DNA of 64,000 nucleotides, taken from assembly GCA_012728835.1 (NCBI GenBank), contig JAAYEJ010000026.1, forward strand, positions 1 through 64,000, read 5' to 3'. The DNA comes from Candidatus Brocadiaceae bacterium. GTDB taxonomy: Bacteria > Planctomycetota > Brocadiia > SM23-32. This document shows, one piece after another, positions 1 to 8,787 of this stretch (its first letter is position 1; the number at the start of each line of letters is the position of its first letter). The notes beneath the pieces are model-generated. The model saw nothing but the letters and a program-made list of their open reading frames with translations. It did not search any database and was not told the origin of the DNA. The translations under genes and the position numbers were made by a program.

Positions 1-602
1 TAGCGGGCCAGGTCGACCGGGCTGTCAAGCGGGCCGTATTCGTCCTTCAGGCTCCCGTGGCGGATCGCCCGGTTCAGTTCATCCACGTTCTCGAAGATGC
101 CCGGGTCGGCCGACGCTGGTGCGTCGGGTGCCGGCGGTGCGGCGGGCGCCGGTTCCTCGGTCGGTGGGGCGGCGGCCTCGGGGCCGGGCTTGCGGACCAG
201 CCCGAGCTTCCGGAGCAGCTCGCGCGAGCGGTCGTCGATGCCCTGCGACTCCTCCAGGTCCCGGATCGCGCGCGCACGGCGGCGCTTGGCGGCCTCCATG
301 ATGTCCTCGTAGGGCAAGAACTGCTCGGCGCCCAGCTTCTCCTTCCATCGAGGACAGATCTTCTCCCTGAACTCGACCAGGCGCTGGTCGGCCCGCCCCT
401 CTCGGTCGAAGATGCCGGCGGCCGCGCACATGCAGGCTGCCCGGAACGTCTCCCGCAGCTCGTCGCAGGGCTCCTTGGGCCGGAGTTCGCGGGGGTTCTC
501 CAGCAGGTCGTTGAAGACGTGCATGAACGTCAGATAGGGGATGGGGCGATCCTCGCGGTAGAGCTGCTGGATCTTGGCCATCATGTCGGCTTTGGACAGC
601 AT
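1..602 (-). CDS. Hypothetical protein, 3' end beyond the window
   Basis: An open frame starts with ATG at 602 and reads MLSKADMMAKIQQ, then stays open to the window edge, so about 200 residues are visible and the C-terminus is missing. A GGGAGA ribosome binding site lies about 8 bases upstream. Residues 1 to about 125 look like a compact, charged, largely helical domain. A Pro/Ala/Glu-rich linker of about 25 residues follows, and then a second segment beginning DPGIFENVDELNRA. No signal peptide or membrane segment is visible. It lies 47 bases downstream of the sugar isomerase gene on the same strand and could share its transcript. I do not recognise the family. The frame has G/C-biased third positions like its neighbours, which supports it as a real gene. 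Confidence 0.6.
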   Translation of the reverse strand, partial: MLSKADMMAKIQQLYREDRPIPYLTFMHVFNDLLENPRELRPKEPCDELRETFRAACMCAAAGIFDREGRADQRLVEFREKICPRWKEKLGAEQFLPYEDIMEAAKRRRARAIRDLEESQGIDDRSRELLRKLGLVRKPGPEAAAPPTEEPAPAAPPAPDAPASADPGIFENVDELNRAIRHGSLKDEYGPLDSPVDLAR

Positions 603-649
603 GCGCGGTCTCCCGTGTCATCCGGAGCCCGATGGGGCGGCCGGGCCCG

Positions 650-1495
650 TCAGCGGGCGGCCTTCACCCGGTCCACCAGGGCCATCAGCCGGCGGCCGTA
701 CTCGACGTACTTCTCGTAGGCGCCCTCGGCGTCCGAGGCCGCCTTGCCCACGTGCACGACGGCGGCCACGTGCGGCTCGATGGAGATCCCGTTGTCGTAC
801 CCCCTGTCCATCAGGTCGTTCAGGACGTCGGGGATGCGGGCCTGGCCCTCGCCCGGGTAAGTCCAGTCGACGCGGCCGTCAGCGTGCCGGACCCCTTCCT
901 TGATGTGCACGTAGACGACGTGGTCCTTGATGGCGCTGTAGTACTCCCACGGGTCCTGGCCGTGGCCGAGGGGATTGCCGGTGTCCCAGACGAGCTTCAT
1001 GGCGGGCGAGTCGACGCGTTCGAGCAGTTCGAGCGTCTGCCTGGGCCCAAGGCCGCCCCAGCCGTTGCAGTTCTCATGCACGATGGTCACGCCGCCGTCC
1101 TCGGCCATGCGGGCGAGCACCTTGAGCCGCGCGACGACCTCGTCGCGCCATTCGTCCTCGGGCCACCCGGCGTTGGGATAGCTCATGCTGCGGATGAAGG
1201 GGCATCCGAGCCGCTGCATGCGGGGGATGGCTCGCGCCAGTTCGTGGCGGTCGATATCGGGATGTTTGGTGATGGGACGCGACCAGTTGCAGAGCTGCGC
1301 GGCGAAGCAGGAGACGCCGATCCCGGCATCTCCGAGGGCGGCCACGGCTTCGTCGAAGGCACGGTCGCTCAGGTCGGCGACGCCGATCCCGCTGATGTTG
1401 CGCAGTTCGATGTGCTTCCAGCCCAGTTCCGTGTGGGCCTTGATCTGGGTGGCGAGGTCGTCGCCCGCCTCATCGGCAATACCGGAGAAGAACAT
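650..1495 (-). CDS. Sugar phosphate isomerase/epimerase (xylose isomerase-like TIM barrel)
   Basis: 281 residues, the usual size of the AP-endonuclease-2/xylose-isomerase-like TIM-barrel family. The expected metal-ligand strands are present in order: VHENCNG (Glu after about residue 138), LVWDTGNP (Asp), VYVHIKEG (His) and ISIEPH (final Glu). There is no signal peptide, so it is cytoplasmic. Family members isomerise or epimerise sugars, inositols or 3-keto-sugars and often work with Gfo/Idh/MocA dehydrogenases, three of which occur in this window but not next to this gene. The substrate cannot be read from the sequence. It has its own promoter (1555-1583), which separates it from the gap-pgk-rpe-accD unit upstream. 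Confidence 0.85.
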   Translation of the reverse strand: MFFSGIADEAGDDLATQIKAHTELGWKHIELRNISGIGVADLSDRAFDEAVAALGDAGIGVSCFAAQLCNWSRPITKHPDIDRHELARAIPRMQRLGCPFIRSMSYPNAGWPEDEWRDEVVARLKVLARMAEDGGVTIVHENCNGWGGLGPRQTLELLERVDSPAMKLVWDTGNPLGHGQDPWEYYSAIKDHVVYVHIKEGVRHADGRVDWTYPGEGQARIPDVLNDLMDRGYDNGISIEPHVAAVVHVGKAASDAEGAYEKYVEYGRRLMALVDRVKAAR

Positions 1496-1554
1496 TGCAG
1501 CCTCCCGTCTTGGGGGGATAGTGGATCGCCTGGAGTGAACTCCCTTGTTCGGCC

Positions 1555-1583
1555 AGCGTACGGGGACGGCCGCACGGTGTCAA
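1555..1583 (-). promoter_or_regulatory. Sigma-70 type promoter of the sugar isomerase gene
   Basis: On the minus strand there is a perfect -35 TTGACA (1583-1578), a 17-base spacer and a -10 TACGCT (1560-1555). The isomerase ATG at 1495 is about 60 bases downstream. It lies between the accD stop (1613) and the isomerase start. Confidence 0.5.
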
Positions 1584-1612
1584 GTAAACGGCGGACGGCC
1601 GGGGGACGGCGC

Positions 1613-2425
1613 TCAACTGAGGTATTCGAGCAGGCCGGCCACGGTGGGTTTGATCTGGCTGCGCTCGACGATCATGTCCAGGAAGCCGTGTTCGAGCAGG
1701 AACTCGGCGGTCTGAAAGTCGTCCGGAAGCTCCTGCTTGATCGTCTGCTCGATGACGCGCCGGCCGGCGAAGCCGATGAGCGCCCCGGGCTCGGCGATGA
1801 GCACGTCGCCCATGCTGGCCCAGCTGGCGGTGACGCCGCCGGTGGTCGGGTCGGTCAGGATGCTGATGAACGCCCCGCCCGCGCGGCTGAAGCGGTTCAG
1901 CGCCGCGCAGGTCTTGGCCATCTGCATCAGGGAGAAGGCGCTCTCCTGCATGCGGGCTCCGCCGGAGGCGGCCACGGTCACGAGCGGCAGGCGGCGCTCG
2001 CCGGCCAGCTCCACCGCGCGCGAGAGCTTCTCGCCGACGACGCTGCCCATGCTGGCGCCGGCGAAGCGGAAGTCCATGGCGGCGAAGACGCACGGCCGGC
2101 TCTCGATCGTGCACGTGCCGCAGACGATGGCTTCCTTGAGCCCGCAGCCGTCCACATACTTCTTGAGCTGGTCGCGATAGGCCTTGACCGCGACGAACTC
2201 CAGGGGGTCGCACGACTCCATGTCCTTGTCGCACTCCTGGAAACTGCCCTCGTCGGTGTGGAGGGCGATGCGGGACCAGGCGCCGATGCGGAAATGGTGG
2301 TTGCACTCCGGGCAGGTCTGCATGCGCTCTTCGACGTTCTTGCGATAGACGAGCGCCCCGCAGCCGTCGCACTTGACGAACAGGCCGTCGGGCACCGGCT
2401 TCTTCTTGCGTCGGAAGCGCAGCAT
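1613..2425 (-). CDS. accD: Acetyl-CoA carboxylase carboxyltransferase subunit beta
   Basis: 270 residues. AccD pairs with AccA to transfer the carboxyl group from carboxybiotin to acetyl-CoA, making malonyl-CoA for fatty-acid synthesis. The N-terminal four-Cys zinc ribbon typical of bacterial AccD is present (VKCDGCGAL near residue 18 and TCPECNHHF near residue 37). The crotonase-like core follows, with the glycine-rich oxyanion segments VAASGGARMQE and DPTTGGVTASWA. The length is close to normal for the family. The gene starts 13 bases after the rpe stop and belongs to the gap-pgk-rpe-accD run. No accA is visible in the window. Confidence 0.95.
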   Translation of the reverse strand: MLRFRRKKKPVPDGLFVKCDGCGALVYRKNVEERMQTCPECNHHFRIGAWSRIALHTDEGSFQECDKDMESCDPLEFVAVKAYRDQLKKYVDGCGLKEAIVCGTCTIESRPCVFAAMDFRFAGASMGSVVGEKLSRAVELAGERRLPLVTVAASGGARMQESAFSLMQMAKTCAALNRFSRAGGAFISILTDPTTGGVTASWASMGDVLIAEPGALIGFAGRRVIEQTIKQELPDDFQTAEFLLEHGFLDMIVERSQIKPTVAGLLEYLS

Positions 2426-2438
2426 CGGCAGGACCTCC

Positions 2439-3116
2439 CTATGAACGTTCCTGCGGGGCTCGTGGGGCCAGCGCGGCCTCCCGCAGGCGCTGCAGAGCCC
2501 GGGCCGGCGGCACGTCGGCCCGGAAGACCGCTGAGGCGGCCACCAGCACGTTGGCCCCGTAGCCGACCGCCACCCCGGCCGTTGCCGGCCCGATGCCGCC
2601 GTCGACGTAGATGTCGAGGTCCGGCCCGAACATGCGCCGCAGCGCCGGAATCTTGTGGCACCCCTCTTCCAGGAAGCCCTGCCCGCTGAAGCCCGGCTCG
2701 ACCGTCATCGCCATCAGGCAGTCGATCCGCCCGACGAGCGACTCCACGGCCTCCGCCGGCGTATGCACCTTGAGCGCGACGCCCACGGCGACGCCCAGCT
2801 CCCGGACGGCCGCCACGGCGGCCTCGAGGTCCGGGACCGCCTCGGCATGGAAGAAGATCGTGTCGCAGCCGGCTTCGGCGAACGGGGGGGCGTACCTGAC
2901 CGGATCGGTCACCATCAGGTGGGCGCCCACGGGCACGCGGGCACACCGGGCGACGGCGGCGGCGACGTAGGGCCCCAGCATGATGTTGGGGACGAAGTGC
3001 CCGTCGGCCACGTCGACATGCAGGCGGTCGGCGCCGCCGGCCTCCAGTTCGGTCACGGCGGCCCGCAGGTCGGTCAGGTCGGCGTCGACCATCGAGGGCG
3101 CAATCTTGATCGGCAT
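2439..3116 (-). CDS. rpe: Ribulose-phosphate 3-epimerase
   Basis: 225 residues. The enzyme interconverts ribulose 5-phosphate and xylulose 5-phosphate in the pentose phosphate pathway. Family hallmarks are IAPSMVDAD at the N-terminus (usually APSILSAD), the metal-binding LHVDVADGHFVPN, HLMV, MTVEPGFSGQ and the C-terminal DGGIGPAT phosphate loop. The start at 3116 (MPIKIAPSM) was chosen because the longer frame upstream runs through pgk in another frame. The spacing to the pgk stop is 23 bases. MVDAD in place of ILSAD is a modest variant. Confidence 0.93.
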   Translation of the reverse strand: MPIKIAPSMVDADLTDLRAAVTELEAGGADRLHVDVADGHFVPNIMLGPYVAAAVARCARVPVGAHLMVTDPVRYAPPFAEAGCDTIFFHAEAVPDLEAAVAAVRELGVAVGVALKVHTPAEAVESLVGRIDCLMAMTVEPGFSGQGFLEEGCHKIPALRRMFGPDLDIYVDGGIGPATAGVAVGYGANVLVAASAVFRADVPPARALQRLREAALAPRAPQERS

Positions 3117-3139
3117 CGGTGTTCCCTTCTGTGATCGGC

Positions 3140-4309
3140 TCATTCGAGCACGGCGATGCCGGGCAGGGTGTCGCCGGCCAGGAACTCCAGCGAGGCGCCG
3201 CCGCCGGTCGAGACGTGGCTGATCCTGTCCTGCAGACCCAGTTCCTCCACGGCCTCGGCGGTCTCGCCGCCGCCGACGATGCTCGTGGCGTTCGACTCGG
3301 CCATCGCTCGGGCGATCGCCTCGGTGCCTTTCGCGAACTGATCGATCTCGAAGTAGCCGACCGGCCCGTTCCAGGTGACCAGCGCGGCGTCGCGGATGCG
3401 TTCGGCATAGAGCGCCGCCGTCCTGGGGCCGATGTCCAGGCCGATCCACCCGTCCGGTATCTCGCCTTCGAAGACCTGCGCCTCGGCATCCGGGGCGATC
3501 TCGCGGGCACAGACGTGGTCGACCGGCAGCAGGATCTTCCCGCCGGCCTCGGCCAGCAGTTCGGCGGCGACCTCCAGCCGGTCCTCCTCCACGAGGCTCT
3601 TGCCGACGCCCTTGCCCTGCTGCTTCAGGAACGTGTAGGCCATCGCCCCGCCGATGAGCATGCCGTCCACCTTGCCGAGCAGGTTGCGGATGACCTTGAT
3701 CTTGTCGGACACCTTGGCGCCGCCCATGACGGCGACGTAGGGATGCTCGGGATTCTGCGTGGCCCGGGAGAGGTAGTTGACTTCCTTCTCGATCAGGAAC
3801 CCGGCGGCGGCGGGCAGGTGGTCGGCCACGCCGGCCGTGGACGCGTGCGCGCGGTGCGCCGTGCCGAAGGCATCGTTGATGAACAGGTCGCCCAGGGCGG
3901 CCAGCCGGCGGACGAGTTCGGGGTCGTTCTTCTCCTCGCCGGCGTGGAACCGCGTGTTCTCCAGCATCAGCACGTCGCCGTCCTTCATGGCCCGCACGGC
4001 CGCCTCGGCCTCAGGGCCGACGCAGTCGGGCGCGAAGGCGACGGGTGCGCCCAGCAGTTCTGCGAGCCGCTCGGCGACCTGCTTCATGCTGAAGTCGGGG
4101 TTGGGCTTGCCCTTGGGGCGGCCCAGGTGGCTCATCAGGATGACGCGCGCGCCCCGCTCGACGGCGAACCGGATCGTCGGCAGGGCCATGCGGATGCGCA
4201 GGTCATTGGTGATCCGGCCGGTGGCCTTGTCCATCGGCAGGTTGAAGTCCACGCGCATGAGCACGCGCGCGCCGGCCAGCCTGTCTTCGAAGTCGCGGAT
4301 CGTCTTCAT
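3140..4309 (-). CDS. pgk: Phosphoglycerate kinase
   Basis: 389 residues, normal for bacterial Pgk. It makes ATP from 1,3-bisphosphoglycerate. Visible signatures are RVDFNLPMD (substrate loop), SHLGRPKGK, ENTRFHAGE, NDAFGTAHRAHAST, GGAKVSDK (nucleotide domain) and the C-terminal GGGETAEA/STGGGASLEFL segment. The start MKTIRDFEDRL at 4309 aligns with Pgk N-termini. A longer frame to 4468 overlaps the gap gene and was rejected. A perfect 10-bp hairpin lies in the gap-pgk spacer. The expected glycolytic partner gap lies directly upstream. Confidence 0.96.
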   Translation of the reverse strand: MKTIRDFEDRLAGARVLMRVDFNLPMDKATGRITNDLRIRMALPTIRFAVERGARVILMSHLGRPKGKPNPDFSMKQVAERLAELLGAPVAFAPDCVGPEAEAAVRAMKDGDVLMLENTRFHAGEEKNDPELVRRLAALGDLFINDAFGTAHRAHASTAGVADHLPAAAGFLIEKEVNYLSRATQNPEHPYVAVMGGAKVSDKIKVIRNLLGKVDGMLIGGAMAYTFLKQQGKGVGKSLVEEDRLEVAAELLAEAGGKILLPVDHVCAREIAPDAEAQVFEGEIPDGWIGLDIGPRTAALYAERIRDAALVTWNGPVGYFEIDQFAKGTEAIARAMAESNATSIVGGGETAEAVEELGLQDRISHVSTGGGASLEFLAGDTLPGIAVLE

Positions 4310-4353
4310 GGTCGCCGTTCTCGTTCTGATGCCCATTGGACAGCCGGGGCGCC

Positions 4354-4385
4354 CCCTTGCGGGTCGGCGCCCCGGGTCCTCAACA
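4354..4385 (-). other. Inverted repeat in the gap-pgk spacer
   Basis: Two perfectly complementary 10-base arms, CCGGGGCGCC at 4354-4363 and GGCGCCCCGG at 4376-4385, flank a 12-base loop. It sits between the gap stop (4414) and the pgk start (4309). No T-run follows on the minus strand, so it is not a canonical intrinsic terminator. A role in mRNA processing or in setting the gap/pgk ratio is inference. Confidence 0.45.
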
Positions 4386-4413
4386 GTTGCAGAGCAGCCT
4401 CGGGCCTGAGGCG

Positions 4414-5427
<1,014 letters not shown>

Positions 5428-5553
5428 GCTCCACCGCTCCCTTCAGGTGTTTCGGATGCCCTGCTTCACCGCAGTTCTCTGGAGTGCACGCCGAACGCGA
5501 CCCCACGGATGGGGCCTGCACACAGACACACTTCACCCCTCGGCGAAGACCCA

Positions 5554-5582
5554 ACTATAGTGCAGCCGCCCGCCCGTGTCAA
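5554..5582 (-). promoter_or_regulatory. Strong sigma-70 type promoter of the gap-pgk-rpe-accD operon
   Basis: On the minus strand there is TTGACA (5582-5577), exactly 17 bases, then TATAGT (5559-5554). The leader to the gap ATG is about 120 bases. The remaining bases of the 310-base gap between gap and the DUF3795 gene show nothing else that I can support, apart from the GGGAGGGAG ribosome binding site of the plus-strand gene. Confidence 0.65.
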
Positions 5583-5737
5583 GTCCACCGGCGACGTCCG
5601 CCGCACGGGCGGACCGTCCCGCCGGAGCTTGCATTCCCGCCCCCTGCGTGGCACCCTGACTCCAGCGGCCGGCGCAGTCGGCGCGGCCGCCCCACCCTGA
5701 GAACGACGCGGAGGGATGAGGGGGGAGGGAGCGAACG

Positions 5738-6106
5738 ATGACGACGGTGCCGGTCGACAAGGAGTCGGTCGCGTACTGCGGCCTCTACTGCGCGGCCTGC
5801 GGCGCCCACGTGAAGGGCCGCTGCCCGGGCTGCCACGATAACCAGAAGGCCGCGTGGTGCAAGATCCGCTCCTGCTGCCGGGAAAACGGCTACGCCACCT
5901 GCGCCGACTGTGCGACGTACGCCGATCCGCGCGAATGCCGGAAGTTCCACAACGTCGTGAGCCGCCTCTTCGGCCTCATCTTCCGTTCCGACCGCCGGGC
6001 CTGCATCCGGCGCATACGGGAGATCGGCCGAGCGGCTTATGCCGAGGGGATGGCGGCCGACGGCCGGCACGCCATGCGCCGTGGAGGCCAGGGCATCATG
6101 CTGTAA
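5738..6106 (+). CDS. Cysteine-rich DUF3795 protein
   Basis: 122 residues. The N-terminal half carries eleven cysteines (about residues 14, 18, 21, 29, 32, 41, 46, 47, 55, 58 and 67), including CGLYCAAC and CPGC. This matches the DUF3795 pattern found in many anaerobes and is presumed to bind metal. The C-terminal part is basic and Arg-rich with no cysteines. A strong GGGAGGGAG ribosome binding site precedes the ATG. The function of the family is unknown. It stands alone on the plus strand, divergent from gap. Confidence 0.8.
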   Translation: MTTVPVDKESVAYCGLYCAACGAHVKGRCPGCHDNQKAAWCKIRSCCRENGYATCADCATYADPRECRKFHNVVSRLFGLIFRSDRRACIRRIREIGRAAYAEGMAADGRHAMRRGGQGIML

Positions 6107-6193
6107 ATGTGTCCACGGGGGAAAGGGCCAACGAATAGAGTGGCGGCTGGCGCCGTATACATGGCGGAAGCTGTTGTCCAAAGGAGGTAGGCG

Positions 6194-6409
6194 ATGTTCA
6201 CGTATATGCTCCGGCCGGTGCTTGGGTTCATCGAGTGGTGGTCGGGCCTGACTCCCTGGTTCCGGCTGGGCGTGCCAGTGGCCCTGCTTGCACTCTCCGG
6301 GATTCTGCTGGCGTTCGGCTACGTGTTTGTCGTCGGCTGGGGACTCGGGATTGTCTTGCTGCTGTTTTCCGGGCGATCCGACGCAGAGAAGAAGGGATAC
6401 CATTTCTGA
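6194..6409 (+). CDS. Small membrane protein of unknown function
   Basis: 71 residues. A near-perfect AAGGAGG ribosome binding site sits 6 bases before the ATG, which supports translation. The first 22 residues are amphipathic (FIEWWSGLTPWFR). Two hydrophobic stretches at about residues 24-43 and 45-59 form a probable helical hairpin, and a charged tail RSDAEKKGYHF follows. It lies between the DUF3795 gene and the convergent HD phosphohydrolase gene. No family was recognised. Confidence 0.6.
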   Translation: MFTYMLRPVLGFIEWWSGLTPWFRLGVPVALLALSGILLAFGYVFVVGWGLGIVLLLFSGRSDAEKKGYHF

Positions 6410-6516
6410 AAAGGGGGCGTCTCTGCACCGTCTGCCGGAGACCGAGGCCATAAGCTCTCTTGATGGCGGCGGTCGGCAGCCCGCAGAGGCTGATTCCTGC
6501 TGCTCAGCGGCCCCGG

Positions 6517-7869
6517 CTACAGCAGGTGTCCGCGCTTCTCGGCCGGGAGTTCGTTGGGGAAGCCGATGACCCGCTCACATGCGGCCCCCGCTTCGGCGGT
6601 GCGGTCCGCGAAGGCGGGGGAGAGGAAGACGTAGAGCTTCCAGAGCGCCTGGTGCTGTCGCTTGAGCACCTGCACCTCGTCGCTGTTCAGGTCCGAGAGG
6701 CGCGTCAGCGTCGCCTCGGGCACCAGGACGGGCACGTCGGCCTCCTTGAGCGCCATGCCGGCGGGCGCGCAGTAGATGGCCACGCGGTGCGGGGGCGCGC
6801 CGAGCGCGTCGGCGATGCGCCGCTCGGCCTGGTCCCGGGCGCCGTTCTCGTTGAGGTGGTGGCGGCGGACGGCATCCTCGACGGCGTCCTCTCCGATCTG
6901 GCGCGAGAGCATGTAGCAGCGCTTGAAGAGCCGCCGCATGCGGAAGCCGTCCAGAAGCTCGCGCAGTGCCTCATCGCCCCCGAACTCCCGCCCCAGGTGA
7001 TGGAGCAGCGCCTCGTCGGTCAGGGTGCACAGGTCCGCCTCGGTCAGCCCGCCGGCCAGCGCCCGCTCCACGGCCTTCGAGATCATGACGCCGGCGGCGA
7101 TCTTGGCGTGGTGGTAGTAGACGCGCTCGCTCAGGACGTAGCGGATGCGCAGCAGGTTGGTGACCTCGCTGAGGGCGTCGCGGCGGAAGAAGCCGTCGTG
7201 GCGCAGGTCGATCACCAGCCGGCCGTCGGCGATGCGGAAGTAATGGAAGACGCGCTCGTCGAAGTCGCGCGAGAGCCCGCAGAAGTAGTTGTCGCGCTTC
7301 AGGTAGTCGAGCAGGTCGGCGCAGATGGTGCCGCTGACGATCTGGCGCAGCCCCTCCAGCCTGGGCGGCACGGCCCGGCCGGGTTCGAGCAGTTGCAGCG
7401 CCAGGCGGCCTTCCTCGGTCGCCTCCAGGCGCTCGCGCAGCTCGCCGCCCCCCAGGAGAAGCCGAAACCGCGAACGGCTGTGGTCGTGGCGGTCCAGCAG
7501 CCGGCGCTCGTCCTCGAAGGTGTGGCCGAACGGGATGTGCGTGACGTCGTGCACGAGCGAGGCCAGGAAGACGGCGCGCTTGTGGACCTCAGGGAAGGCG
7601 AAGTCGCCCGAACGCTCGATCTGCTCCACGATGCGCTTGGCCATCCAGCAGGCGCCCAGGCAGTGCTCGAACCGCGTGTGCTGGGCGGAGGGGTAGACCT
7701 GGTAGGCGGCGCCGAGCTGGCGGATGCCCCGCAGGCGCTGCATCTGCGGGGTATCGAGCGCAGCCATCTCCCCCGGATCGAGGTAGATGTCCTTGTGGAC
7801 GGCGTCGCGGAGCTTGCGCGCGCGCATGCGATGCCCCGGGATGGGATTGAAGGCCTGGGATTCGGGCAT
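6517..7869 (-). CDS. HD-domain phosphohydrolase (dNTPase-like)
   Basis: 450 residues. HD-superfamily ligands are visible: HTRFEH (about residues 64-69), then LVHDVTHIPFGH with the HD pair at 107-108, and further acidic and His residues downstream. The VHKDIYLDPGEM N-terminus and the conserved QRLRGIRQLG segment match the YwfO/dGTPase-like HD proteins, which hydrolyse dNTPs or other phosphoesters. The extra C-terminal half is helical and charged. No signal peptide is present. The gene is divergent from the IclR gene. A TATAAT -10 element lies about 20 bases upstream. The substrate is unknown. Confidence 0.85.
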   Translation of the reverse strand: MPESQAFNPIPGHRMRARKLRDAVHKDIYLDPGEMAALDTPQMQRLRGIRQLGAAYQVYPSAQHTRFEHCLGACWMAKRIVEQIERSGDFAFPEVHKRAVFLASLVHDVTHIPFGHTFEDERRLLDRHDHSRSRFRLLLGGGELRERLEATEEGRLALQLLEPGRAVPPRLEGLRQIVSGTICADLLDYLKRDNYFCGLSRDFDERVFHYFRIADGRLVIDLRHDGFFRRDALSEVTNLLRIRYVLSERVYYHHAKIAAGVMISKAVERALAGGLTEADLCTLTDEALLHHLGREFGGDEALRELLDGFRMRRLFKRCYMLSRQIGEDAVEDAVRRHHLNENGARDQAERRIADALGAPPHRVAIYCAPAGMALKEADVPVLVPEATLTRLSDLNSDEVQVLKRQHQALWKLYVFLSPAFADRTAEAGAACERVIGFPNELPAEKRGHLL

Positions 7870-7888
7870 TCCCCGACGAATGCATGGG

Positions 7889-7894
7889 ATTATA
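7889..7894 (-). promoter_or_regulatory. Probable -10 element of the HD phosphohydrolase gene
   Basis: A perfect TATAAT on the minus strand lies 20 bases upstream of the ATG. The -35 region at 17-base spacing (GTGTAA) is weak. The short distance suggests a very short leader. Confidence 0.35.
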
Positions 7895-7928
7895 CGGCAC
7901 CGGGGCCGGCCTTACACGTGAAAGGGGC

Positions 7929-7958
7929 TTGACAACGGGGCGCGGGCGCCGGTAGAGT
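7929..7958 (+). promoter_or_regulatory. Promoter of the IclR gene
   Basis: TTGACA at 7929-7934, an 18-base spacer and TAGAGT at 7953-7958. The large dyad at 7960-7993 begins immediately downstream, so a protein bound there would cover the transcription start. Confidence 0.55.
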
Positions 7959-7959
7959 A

Positions 7960-7993
7960 TTCCATGAGAATGAATACATTCATTTATGTGGAA
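7960..7993 (+). promoter_or_regulatory. 34-bp dyad, probable IclR autoregulatory operator
   Basis: The core is AATGAAT-AC-ATTCATT (7969-7984), a perfect 7-base inverted repeat around a 2-base centre. An outer pair, TTCCA (7960-7964) and TGGAA (7989-7993), shares the same centre (7976.5). That gives 12 complementary positions of 17, with four unpaired positions between the inner and outer arms. It lies between the -10 element and the ATG at 7999, and its right end (GTGGAA) is the only plausible ribosome binding site. Binding by the IclR protein encoded just downstream is inference. Confidence 0.6.
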
Positions 7994-7998
7994 CATCC

Positions 7999-8733
7999 AT
8001 GATCCAGGTTCTGAGCCGGGCGCTGGGGATACTCGAGGAGCTGTCGGCGCGGGAATCCGGCTCCGTCAAGGAGCTTGCAGCGTCCAGCGGGCTCAAGAAG
8101 AGCACGCTCTGCAACATCCTGAAGACGCTCGCGCAGCTCGGCTACGTGACGAGGTCGGGGCGCGGCACCTATCGGCTGGGGCCGAGGCTCGGGCAGATCG
8201 CCCGGCCGCAGCTTCAGAAGGAGGCCCTCGCTCGGTTCGGGCGTGAGGCGGTCCTGGCGCTGGCGGACGCCACAGGCGAGTCGGCCCAGCTCGTCGTGCT
8301 TCGCGACGGGGAGCGCTACGTGCTGGCCGAGACCCGCAGCCGGCATGACCTCATTGTGAACACGGTTGTGCTCGGCATCACGGCGGCCGGGTCGGCAACG
8401 GGCCGCGCGATCCTCGCCCACCGGGGCGAGGAGGAAGTGAGAGACGCCCTGCAGCGGGCGGGCGGCGAGGCAGAGCCCCTCGGGGCGCTGAAGGCCGCCC
8501 TGCAGGAGGTCCGAGAGAACGGGCTCTCGGAGTACCACCCGCGCGGCCGGGACGTGGTGGCGCTGGGCGTGCCCGTCTTCTGCGGTGCGGAGGCCGTGGC
8601 CGCCCTGGGCGTCTACCTGCCGAGTGTGCGTTTCCGCGGCAAGCACCGTGCGGACGTGATCGAGTCGCTCAGAAGGGCCGGGAAGAACCTGTCCGTCAGG
8701 CTTTCGTCGGAGGCAGGCGGGCAGGCGGCGTAG
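7999..8733 (+). CDS. IclR family transcriptional regulator
   Basis: 244 residues. The N-terminal winged helix-turn-helix (residues 1-60, with SVKELAASSGLKKSTLCNILKTL) is followed by the IclR effector-binding domain (about 75-240: TAAGSATGRAILAH and VVALGVPVFCG). IclR proteins sense small carbon-source metabolites and usually repress an adjacent catabolic operon. The gene reads into the FAD oxidoreductase/PrpD genes 54 bases downstream, so these are its likely targets. The dyad overlapping its own start region suggests autoregulation. The effector is unknown. Confidence 0.92.
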   Translation: MIQVLSRALGILEELSARESGSVKELAASSGLKKSTLCNILKTLAQLGYVTRSGRGTYRLGPRLGQIARPQLQKEALARFGREAVLALADATGESAQLVVLRDGERYVLAETRSRHDLIVNTVVLGITAAGSATGRAILAHRGEEEVRDALQRAGGEAEPLGALKAALQEVRENGLSEYHPRGRDVVALGVPVFCGAEAVAALGVYLPSVRFRGKHRADVIESLRRAGKNLSVRLSSEAGGQAA

Positions 8734-8787
8734 GAGAGACGCCCCGGCGTTCTGCAGGATCAGCAACAGGAAGAAGGAATCAGACGG

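Noticed and set aside
632-2689. A 685-codon open frame on the plus strand
   Set aside because: It spans, antisense, the sugar isomerase, accD and part of rpe and their promoter. It shows no recognisable domain.
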